A DNA stretch of 5,399 nucleotides from an uncultured Candidatus Altimarinota bacterium (GTDB lineage Bacteria; Patescibacteriota; Gracilibacteria; CAIRYL01): positions 1-5,399 of the forward strand of contig CAMZLA010000096.1 in the NCBI GenBank assembly GCA_947311665.1, in the 5' to 3' direction. The position numbers and the translations under genes are program-made. A model generated the notes under the pieces. That model was given only the letters and a program-made list of their open reading frames with translations. It was not told where the DNA came from and did not search any database. Numbering within the stretch: the first letter of the stretch is position 1; each line of letters begins with the position of its first letter. Positions 1 to 5,338 of the stretch are shown here, piece by piece.

Positions 1-8
1 AAATTATG

Positions 9-37
9 TTGCATAAAACAAGAATATAATGTAAAAT
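9..37 (+). promoter_or_regulatory. Possible promoter of the 676-residue protein gene
   Basis: TTGCAT at 9-14 and TAAAAT at 32-37 are separated by 17 bp, an acceptable sigma-70-type pair. A perfect TATAAT also lies at 25-30, but it has only a poor -35 (AATTAT, 2-7) at the right distance. Either would start transcription some 20-35 bp before the ATG at 70. The region is AT-rich, so such matches arise easily by chance. Confidence 0.35.
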
Positions 38-69
38 GATATGAATTTATTATGTAACCTAAAAAAAAC

Positions 70-2100
70 ATGTCTAATCAACCAGATAATCCTAATAAAA
101 GAACTAATAAAAGTCTTTTAGAGAGAACTGAAGGTCTTTTAAAGAAAATGAAACAAGAAAACAAAGAGGATGAAGTTATAAGAAAATTAGAGCAAGAATT
201 ACAAAGACTTAAAGCAGATATAGGAGAAAATCCTTTAGCATCAAACACCAATACTTTAGACTGGAGGGCTATTAATAAAAATGCAGAAAAGGATCCATAC
301 TTTAAAAGCCTTCAAAACTTTAAAAAAACAAAGACGAATAAAATATATCCTGCTTTATCTCCTGAAGATCAAAAGCGTAGAGATGCATATTTCGGTATGC
401 ATGATATAAATGAAAGATTAAGAAATCAAACAGACGAAAACAACAATGAAGATTTTGAAGTTGGATATAATCAAAATCCAAACAAGACATTAAATACTGA
501 AATTGGAGAAAGCTATGCAAGTGATATTGATAAAAATGCACTAGAAGATCAAGAATGGGAAAACTTTAAAAGAGAACTCATTTCTTTTATAAAAGAAAAT
601 CCACAAGTTTTAGAAAGATTAAAAAGAATGGATAGCATTTTATGTAAAACAGCAGATGTATCAAGCAATGAGCTCACATATCATAATCTTGAAGAAGGAA
701 AAACAATAAGTAAAAATGAAAATGATAAAATAGGCCTTGGTGAAATAAACTATAGAGAACTCTATGATTATTATTCAATGATGAATAATGATGGAAATTG
801 GGAATTTTCAGGATTACATCAACAACAAAACCAAACATCAACAACAACAAAACCAAAACCTATACCAAAACCTGTAACAAAAAATAACGAGACTATTTCT
901 CCAAACCCTAATTATTCTGATAACGCTATTTTAGATGAATTGAAAAAAGTATTGAAAGAAAAAAATAATTGGGAAATATCTTATGAAGACTTAATTATAG
1001 CATTAACGGGAAGTACTCAACTCCGAAAACTCTATGATGAGATTAAAAACAGAAAAAGTAATAATATTACTGAAAGTAAAGAGGGAGAGAATAATGCAAA
1101 AGATTGGGAGGTTGCAAAAGAAATTAAAACTAATTCAGAAAATTATGAGAAAAAAGAAAGAAATAAACAAGCTCAAGATATTATAAATACTATTAGTACA
1201 TTCGATAATGAAGATGCTGATCTTGTAATTGATGGAATTATAGGGGAAAATACACGATTTGAATTAGAAAATCAAATTATAAATAAATATTCAGATTGCA
1301 CATTTGCACTGAAAGAAGATGACAAATGGACGACAGAAAAAATAATAAAAGACGGAGAAAATATAGACTCTTTTTTAACGAAAGATAAAAAATCCTTTTC
1401 AAAAGAAGGACTTAAAAAACTGGAAAAAATATATCAATATAAAATAAATATTGCAGCTCAAAAAATATTATCAAAAATTTCAAGTTATAGTATTAAAGGG
1501 ATTCATAAAGAAGGAAAAAATAAATTAGATGGAATTATAGGACCAAATTCAAAGGAAGCACTTAAAAAAATTCTAGAAAATCATAATGAAGAAACAGTTA
1601 CAATAACGATAGATGACAAAGAAGAAAAAATAACAATTGATAAAAATGATATTTCTCAATTCTTTGATGAAGATGAAGATGAAGATGAAATAAATATTTC
1701 TAAAAAAGGGGTATTAATTTTGAAAGCAATAGCTGCAAAAGAAGAAATAAAAGGAGAAGAAAATATTCCTGAGCTTCCTAATAAATTAATTAAAAAACTT
1801 AAAGAGTTGGAGGAAGGGGAAGGGGAAGAGATAAATAATATAATTGAACAACTAAAAAAACATTACAAAACTCTGAATCTTATGAAATATGGGAAATATG
1901 AAGATTTGAAATACATAAAAGCAGAGAATGAAGAGGACGATGATATAATTAAAATTATATTAGATTCCAATAATAGTATTGTTATCAATTTTGACAAGGA
2001 TATAGAGTATTGGTTCGCAAAAGGAGAAGACGTAGGAGTATATCTTTTAGATAAAATATCAATTCGAGAAATAGATGATGCTTTGAATGTGGAAGAATAA
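70..2100 (+). CDS. Large hydrophilic modular protein with two PG-binding-like motifs, function unknown
   Basis: I do not recognise this 676-residue protein as a whole. It is very rich in Lys, Glu, Asn and Ile, and has no signal peptide or membrane segment. Residues 14-50 look like a charged coiled coil. Residues 251-272 are a Gln/Thr/Pro-rich linker with KPKPIPKP. The C-terminal half is repetitive. DGIIGENTRFEL (388-399) and DGIIGPNSKEAL (487-498) resemble the core of peptidoglycan-binding domain 1 (PF01471-like), each preceded by a helix of the kind QAQDIINTI or AAQKILSKI. After each comes a segment of about 45 residues with a shared ENIDSFL / NDISQFF motif, and a third copy (KDIEYWF, 644-650) lies near the C-terminus. 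Acidic runs occur at 533-540 (DEDEDEDE) and 621-625. The ATG at 70 is the first in frame after the promoter-like boxes and has no Shine-Dalgarno. Arginine codons are mostly AGA/AGG (14 of 18), unlike leuA. The PG-binding assignment is by motif only, and without a secretion signal a cell-wall role is unproven. Confidence 0.85.
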   Translation: MSNQPDNPNKRTNKSLLERTEGLLKKMKQENKEDEVIRKLEQELQRLKADIGENPLASNTNTLDWRAINKNAEKDPYFKSLQNFKKTKTNKIYPALSPEDQKRRDAYFGMHDINERLRNQTDENNNEDFEVGYNQNPNKTLNTEIGESYASDIDKNALEDQEWENFKRELISFIKENPQVLERLKRMDSILCKTADVSSNELTYHNLEEGKTISKNENDKIGLGEINYRELYDYYSMMNNDGNWEFSGLHQQQNQTSTTTKPKPIPKPVTKNNETISPNPNYSDNAILDELKKVLKEKNNWEISYEDLIIALTGSTQLRKLYDEIKNRKSNNITESKEGENNAKDWEVAKEIKTNSENYEKKERNKQAQDIINTISTFDNEDADLVIDGIIGENTRFELENQIINKYSDCTFALKEDDKWTTEKIIKDGENIDSFLTKDKKSFSKEGLKKLEKIYQYKINIAAQKILSKISSYSIKGIHKEGKNKLDGIIGPNSKEALKKILENHNEETVTITIDDKEEKITIDKNDISQFFDEDEDEDEINISKKGVLILKAIAAKEEIKGEENIPELPNKLIKKLKELEEGEGEEINNIIEQLKKHYKTLNLMKYGKYEDLKYIKAENEEDDDIIKIILDSNNSIVINFDKDIEYWFAKGEDVGVYLLDKISIREIDDALNVEE

Positions 2101-2144
2101 GTAAAATAAATATAAATATAAAATCTTTGTTTTTTACAATTGCA

Positions 2145-2178
2145 AAATGAGAGTTTTAAAATTTTAAAACTCTCATTT
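2145..2178 (-). terminator. Perfect 34-bp palindrome, probable terminator between convergent genes
   Basis: Two 17-nt arms, AAATGAGAGTTTTAAAA (2145-2161) and its exact reverse complement (2162-2178), meet without a spacer. An RNA hairpin here would therefore open a loop of about 4 nt. The element covers the last codons and TAA stop of ispE (2156-2158). On the reverse strand the arm runs out into TTTT, which fits a weak intrinsic terminator for ispE. On the forward strand it follows the gene ending at 2100 by 45 bp, but no T-run follows the hairpin. It could serve both convergent genes. Confidence 0.6.
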
Positions 2179-3082
2179 CATCAGTTTCAGAAAATTTTTC
2201 CAAAACTTGTTCTTGCACTTTTTCATTTTCAAAAAAAGCAAAACAACTGCTTCCTGTTCCACTTAAACCAGAAAGAACAGGAGAAAATTTTTGAATTTCT
2301 TCAAAAGTTTTCTCAATATCAAAAAAATAAGAAAATATCATTTCTTGAAAATTATTTATATTTTTGATATTTTTTTGATATTTTTGATATTTTTCATCAG
2401 AATTATTTTTTGCATTATTTTTAATAACATCTCTTACAATGTTTTTTACAATGTTTTTTTTATTTTCTCGTAAAAATTTCAATTGTTCAAATGCCCATTT
2501 TGTTGAAATTTTTATTTCTGGAAATAAAAACAAAATACCAAATATATATTGTTGTTCTGTAGGGGCGTATCCTTGTGGTCGCCCTTTTTCAATTCGTTCT
2601 ATTTTCTCCCCCACTCCACTCACTATTCCTATTTTTTCTTTTCCTAAAAAAAATGGAATATCAGAACCTAAATCTGCATAAATTTTATAATCAGAACTTT
2701 TTAATGGAACAGAATAATATTTATGTAAAAATTTTATAATTTCTGCAGCATTACTACTTCCTCCTCCCAAACCAGCTCCATTTGGGATGTTTTTTATAAG
2801 TGTGATTTTCAAACCAATACTTCGAGGTCTATGAGAAAAAAATAATTTTACTGCTTTATACACAATATTTTCATCATTATTTGGAACTCCTTTTGCATAT
2901 TCCCCTTTCACAATTATTTGAATTTTCTTTTTTTCTGTAACTTCAATTTCAATTTCATCTGCCAAAGAAATTTTCATCATTTCACTCTGTAATTCATGTT
3001 TTTTTTTCTCATCAGAATATTTTCCTATATGCAAAGAAAGATTTATTTTTGCTGGAGATGATATTTTAGTAATGTGATTCAT
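2156..3082 (-). CDS. ispE: 4-diphosphocytidyl-2-C-methyl-D-erythritol kinase (IspE)
   Basis: IspE phosphorylates the 2-hydroxyl of CDP-methylerythritol with ATP, a cytoplasmic step of the MEP pathway to isoprenoid precursors. The 308-residue product has the GHMP-kinase signature in order: PAKINLSLHI (10-19) with the expected substrate-site Lys12; the ATP-binding loop PNGAGLGGGSSNAA (100-113); LGSDIPFFLG (138-147) with the expected catalytic Asp141; and the C-terminal glycine motif LSGLSGTGSS (270-279). It is about 25 residues longer than typical members. The extra length appears to lie near residues 205-245, a Lys/Asn-rich stretch with small duplications (KNIVKNIV, KYQKYQK). The usual DGYH motif after the first strand is replaced by DEKKKH. 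The ATG at 3082 gives the normal short N-terminus before PAKINL. No Shine-Dalgarno is visible, only a T-run. A 109-bp spacer separates it from the upstream MazF-like gene, so it may have its own promoter. No other MEP gene is in the window. Confidence 0.95.
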   Translation of the reverse strand: MNHITKISSPAKINLSLHIGKYSDEKKKHELQSEMMKISLADEIEIEVTEKKKIQIIVKGEYAKGVPNNDENIVYKAVKLFFSHRPRSIGLKITLIKNIPNGAGLGGGSSNAAEIIKFLHKYYSVPLKSSDYKIYADLGSDIPFFLGKEKIGIVSGVGEKIERIEKGRPQGYAPTEQQYIFGILFLFPEIKISTKWAFEQLKFLRENKKNIVKNIVRDVIKNNAKNNSDEKYQKYQKNIKNINNFQEMIFSYFFDIEKTFEEIQKFSPVLSGLSGTGSSCFAFFENEKVQEQVLEKFSETDEMRVLKF

Positions 3083-3090
3083 AAAAAAAT

Positions 3091-3120
3091 TTGACTATAT
3101 TATTTGATTTTTGATAGGAT
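3091..3120 (+). promoter_or_regulatory. Promoter-like element, forward strand, extended -10
   Basis: TTGACT (3091-3096, five of six bases of TTGACA) and TAGGAT (3115-3120, four of six of TATAAT) lie 18 bp apart. TG at 3112-3113 makes an extended -10. Transcription would start near 3126 and run into the folded spacer, away from ispE and against the MazF-like gene. On the opposite strand, TATAGT (3099 down to 3094) could be a -10 for ispE, leaving a leader of only a few bases; no good -35 accompanies it. Confidence 0.4.
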
Positions 3121-3125
3121 AGATG

Positions 3126-3220
3126 TACAAATCTTCTTTAAGTAGAAGCGCGCCCCTTTCTTTAAAGATTGGGGAAAACAAAAGAGAAAGATTAAAAATA
3201 TAAATTTTTAATCTTTTTTT
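3126..3220 (+). ncRNA. Putative small structured RNA of about 95 nt, family unknown
   Basis: No protein gene fits this spacer. Downstream of the promoter-like pair at 3091-3120 the sequence can fold into CTTCT/AGAAG (3133-3137 with 3144-3148, 6-nt loop). This is followed by GCGCGC and a CCCC/GGGG stem (3153-3156 with 3171-3174) that encloses the self-complementary TCTTTAAAGA (3159-3168). It ends in a 13-bp stem plus a T-run at 3187-3220. A G/C-rich block (3148-3156) in such AT-rich DNA is a common mark of a structured RNA. It does not look like a tRNA, SRP RNA or 6S RNA. The 5' end is inferred from the promoter and could be off by a few bases. The hairpins are roughly symmetric, so the same DNA could instead act as a leader for ispE on the reverse strand. 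Confidence 0.35.
3187..3220 (+). terminator. Intrinsic terminator-like hairpin with T7, overlapping the MazF-like stop codon
   Basis: AAAGATTAAAAAT (3187-3199) pairs perfectly with 3204-3216 around the loop ATAA, giving 13 bp. On the forward strand it ends in seven T (3214-3220), as expected for a rho-independent terminator of the putative small RNA. On the reverse strand the same stem covers the TAA (3192-3194) of the MazF-like gene and is followed by a T-rich CTCTTTTGTTTT, so it may also end the leuA transcript. The stem is AT-rich and thus weaker than a classical GC-rich terminator. Confidence 0.55.
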
Positions 3221-3593
3221 GTATTTCTTTATACTCCTTCCAACTCACCTCTCCTATCTTACGAATAAATCGTTTTTCATCTATAACTCGTGCCTGAGAA
3301 AGCATTATCATAGAATTTTCTACCGCATCAAATGAAACACTTTGCAATCGATAATGAAACATATTTTCTTTTAATTTTGAAGTCAATGGAACAACCCAAT
3401 ATAAAGAACCTATCTTTTTTAAAACAAGAACTGGACGCAAAAAATTTTTCTTCCCATCTGATTCAAACCCAATATTTATTCCCCATTTAGTAAAAATAAT
3501 TTCTCTTGGTCGAGGAGAAAAATTATATAAATATTCATTATTTATTTTTTCTTTTTCTATCCCCCAATTATTAAAATTTTTTATATGCTTCAT
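3192..3593 (-). CDS. MazF/PemK-like protein (putative endoribonuclease toxin), no antitoxin seen
   Basis: The 133-residue product matches the MazF/PemK fold pattern: PRPREIIFTKWGINIGFESDGK (27-48), then LRPVLVLKK (52-60), VVPLTSKLK (67-75) and SMIMLSQARVIDEKRFIRKIG (94-114). MazF enzymes are sequence-specific mRNA-cleaving toxins; the conserved Arg (here Arg53) and Thr (here Thr71) of the active site appear to be kept. An N-terminal stretch of about 27 residues (FNNWGIEKEKINN) precedes the fold. From memory, this form with a GFE-D-GK motif and a LSQ-R-x-x-D-x-KR block recurs in Patescibacteria genomes, often without a partner. Here the upstream neighbour is leuA, ending 11 bp before the ATG. 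The downstream side is a 109-bp spacer with no room for a usual antitoxin gene. Co-transcription with leuA is likely. No Shine-Dalgarno precedes the start. Cleavage activity, and whether it acts as a toxin at all, is not shown by the sequence. Confidence 0.8.
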   Translation of the reverse strand: MKHIKNFNNWGIEKEKINNEYLYNFSPRPREIIFTKWGINIGFESDGKKNFLRPVLVLKKIGSLYWVVPLTSKLKENMFHYRLQSVSFDAVENSMIMLSQARVIDEKRFIRKIGEVSWKEYKEIQKKIKNLYF

Positions 3594-3604
3594 TTTTTAT
3601 TAGC

Positions 3605-5125
3605 TTAATCTTTCATCACTCCTTCAACAGCAAATATATATGCTTCAATAGCCGCTTTTACAATATCGGTATCTCCACATTTTCCAGAAAAAGTTTTCCC
3701 ATTATCCATTTCAATTCGTAAACTCACAATAGCCTGAGCATCAATTCCATCGGTTACAGAATCTATTCCAAAATGCGTCAAAACCCCATGTTTTCCCAAT
3801 ATTTCATCAATACATTGATACGCTGCATCAACCATTCCATCTCCTGTTTTTTCACATGAAACCACTTCATCTGTTTGTGTATTTTTTAGAAAAACTTTTG
3901 CTTTTGCCATTTCATCAGTTCCCGATGAAACAGAATATTTTTCCAGTTTCCATACATTATTTTTTTCTGATTTTTCACCAGAAACCAAAACATCTAAATC
4001 TCTATCGGTAATATCTTTTTTCTTATCTGCTAAACTTTTAAAACGAAGAAATACTTCATTTATTTCATCTTTTTCCAAAGAATATCCCAATCGTTCAAGA
4101 TGGGATTGCAACGCTGCTCGCCCAGAATGTTTTCCCAAAACAATTTCTGTTTCTTTTACTCCCACGCTTTCTGGTGTCATTATTTCATAGGTTTCTCTAT
4201 TCGCTAACATTCCATGCTGATGAATACCAGATTCATGAGCAAATGCATTTCTCCCTACAATAGATTTATTTGCCTGCACTTTTTGTCCAGTCAAAGTAGT
4301 TAAAAGAGATGAAGTTGCAAAAAGTTCTTGAGTGTTTATTCCATGCTCAAAATCTTGAAAAAAATCTGGTCGAGTTTTTATATTCATAATAACTTCTTCA
4401 AGAGCAGCATTTCCTGCTCGCTCCCCTGCTCCGTTAATAGTACATTCTATTTGCCGTGCTCCTGCCAAAACTCCTGCCAAAGAATTTGCTGTTGCCAGTC
4501 CTAAATCATTATGACAATGAGTTGAAAAAATAGCATCATTTGAATTTTTTACATTTTTTATTAAATATGAAATAAGTCCTGCAAACTCTTCAGGCTGATT
4601 ATATCCCACCGTATCTGGAATATTTATTACATCGGCACCAGCAGAAATAGCTGTTTCGATGACTTCTACCAAAAATTTTTTATCGCTTCTTCCTGCATCT
4701 TCTGGCGAAAAATCAACCCTATCGCACAAACTTTTTGCAAGAGTTACCGCATTTTTTGTCATTTCTAAAATTTGTGTTTTTGTTTTTTTCAATTTAAATT
4801 CCATATGCAAAGGGCTTGTCCCGATGAAAGTATGTATTCGAGGTTTTTTTGCATCTTTAATAGCCTGCCAAGTTGTTTCAATATCAGTTTTCATTGCTCG
4901 TGCAAGTCCACATACTTCTGTTTTTTGCAATGTTTTTGCAATTGTTTGCACTGCTGTAAAATCATCAGGACTAGCTGCTGGAAATCCAGCTTCAATAACA
5001 TCAACACCCAATTTTTCTAATTGAACGGCTAATCGAACTTTTTCTTCAATATTCATTGAAAATCCTGGAGCTTGTTCTCCATCTCGTAATGTTGTGTCAA
5101 AAATTCTTATGTAATTTGTTTTCAT
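3605..5125 (-). CDS. leuA: 2-isopropylmalate synthase (LeuA)
   Basis: LeuA condenses acetyl-CoA with 2-oxoisovalerate to form 2-isopropylmalate, the first committed step of leucine synthesis in the cytoplasm. The 506-residue length is normal for the bacterial type. The TIM-barrel catalytic domain opens with IRIFDTTLRDGEQ (6-18), carrying metal ligand Asp10 and catalytic Arg14. It continues with DFSPEDAGRSD (138-148), INIPDTVGY (167-175) and STHCHNDLGLATANS (201-215) with metal ligands His203 and His205. Next comes NGAGERAGNAALEE (231-244) with Asn239. The linker holds SGIHQHGMLANRETYEIM (299-316) and GKHSGRAAL (331-339). Residues from about 400 to 503 are the C-terminal LeuA regulatory domain, with GDGMVDAAYQ (428-437), GIDAQAIVSLRIE (460-472) and GDTDIVKAAIEAY (484-496), so feedback control by leucine is expected. 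Residue pattern and length fit LeuA better than homocitrate or citramalate synthase, although substrate choice cannot be read with certainty. Arginine is mostly CGN (11 of 17). No leuB, leuC or leuD is adjacent. Confidence 0.95.
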   Translation of the reverse strand: MKTNYIRIFDTTLRDGEQAPGFSMNIEEKVRLAVQLEKLGVDVIEAGFPAASPDDFTAVQTIAKTLQKTEVCGLARAMKTDIETTWQAIKDAKKPRIHTFIGTSPLHMEFKLKKTKTQILEMTKNAVTLAKSLCDRVDFSPEDAGRSDKKFLVEVIETAISAGADVINIPDTVGYNQPEEFAGLISYLIKNVKNSNDAIFSTHCHNDLGLATANSLAGVLAGARQIECTINGAGERAGNAALEEVIMNIKTRPDFFQDFEHGINTQELFATSSLLTTLTGQKVQANKSIVGRNAFAHESGIHQHGMLANRETYEIMTPESVGVKETEIVLGKHSGRAALQSHLERLGYSLEKDEINEVFLRFKSLADKKKDITDRDLDVLVSGEKSEKNNVWKLEKYSVSSGTDEMAKAKVFLKNTQTDEVVSCEKTGDGMVDAAYQCIDEILGKHGVLTHFGIDSVTDGIDAQAIVSLRIEMDNGKTFSGKCGDTDIVKAAIEAYIFAVEGVMKD

Positions 5126-5145
5126 AAATTTTATAGAGTAAAATT

Positions 5146-5176
5146 ATTATTGTTTTTCAGTTTTTTAGTTTTTCAA
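5146..5176 (-). promoter_or_regulatory. Possible leuA promoter
   Basis: Read on the reverse strand, TTGAAA (5176 down to 5171) and AATAAT (5151 down to 5146) lie 19 bp apart, leaving a leader of roughly 15 nt. A second candidate -10, TATAAA at 5135 down to 5130, is so near the ATG at 5125 that it would give a leaderless transcript. Both are weak calls in this AT-rich stretch. No T-box or leader peptide for leucine control is visible in the 213-bp region. Confidence 0.25.
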
Positions 5177-5181
5177 TATTC

Positions 5182-5218
5182 GTTCTTTTTTATTGTACAA
5201 TAGAGAGAATAAAAGAAC
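5182..5218. repeat. Dyad-symmetric element upstream of leuA
   Basis: GTTCTTTT (5182-5189) and its reverse complement AAAAGAAC (5211-5218) flank a perfect 12-bp palindrome, TATTGTACAATA (5191-5202). The element lies 57 bp before leuA and 120 bp before the forward gene. It could be an operator for a dimeric regulator of either gene or an RNA hairpin. The T-run needed for an intrinsic terminator is absent on both sides. Confidence 0.4.
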
Positions 5219-5272
5219 AAATAATCATCAAAAATACTTTTCTACACTACTCCTAAAAAAAAGCAAAAACAG

Positions 5273-5303
5273 TGAAGCATTTTTTAAAAAAATCCGTTAT
5301 AAT
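5273..5303 (+). promoter_or_regulatory. Promoter of the forward gene at the right edge
   Basis: A perfect TATAAT at 5298-5303 lies 35 bp before the ATG at 5339, giving a leader of about 29 nt. The best -35 nearby is only TGAAGC at 5273-5278 with a 19-bp gap, so the call rests on the -10 and its position. Confidence 0.5.
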
Positions 5304-5338
5304 AGATGTAACATAAAAACATTTTACCATTTTTAAAT

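Noticed and set aside
320..856. Reverse reading frames inside the large forward gene (320-541 and 674-856)
   Set aside because: Phe/Leu/His-rich antisense frames with no start signal or recognisable motif. The forward gene covers them without interruption.
2132..2147. Near-palindrome TTTTACAATTGCAAAA after the large gene
   Set aside because: One mismatch pair and no loop or T-run. Too short and AT-rich to call a terminator apart from the larger palindrome next to it.
2140..2681. Forward reading frames opposite ispE (2140-2367, 2291-2473, 2439-2681)
   Set aside because: They are Phe/Leu/Ile-rich shadows of an A-rich coding strand, and ispE explains the region fully.
3126..3220. tRNA, SRP RNA or CRISPR repeat in the ispE spacer
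   Set aside because: No cloverleaf or TTC arm, no GGAAG-type SRP tetraloop motif, and no regularly spaced direct repeats. The CTTCT/AGAAG hairpin only loosely recalls a Cas12a repeat stem, and no cas gene is present.
4659..5024. Forward reading frame of 121 codons opposite leuA, and a second one at 4772-5020
   Set aside because: Both lie inside leuA, whose motifs are unmistakable. The translations are Cys/Phe/Ser-rich mirror products with no domain pattern.
70..5125. Use of UGA as glycine (Gracilibacteria/SR1 code)
   Set aside because: None of the four complete genes has an in-frame TGA although they contain many GGN glycine codons, and all stop with TAA at the expected C-termini. Because all stops are TAA, the window does not strictly prove that UGA is a stop.
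5255..5292. Possible hairpin AAAAAAGC...GCATTTTTT near the right-hand promoter
   Set aside because: The stem rests on two G-C pairs with a bulge, the rest being A/T runs, and it sits between the promoter boxes of the forward gene. It is more likely chance in AT-rich DNA.
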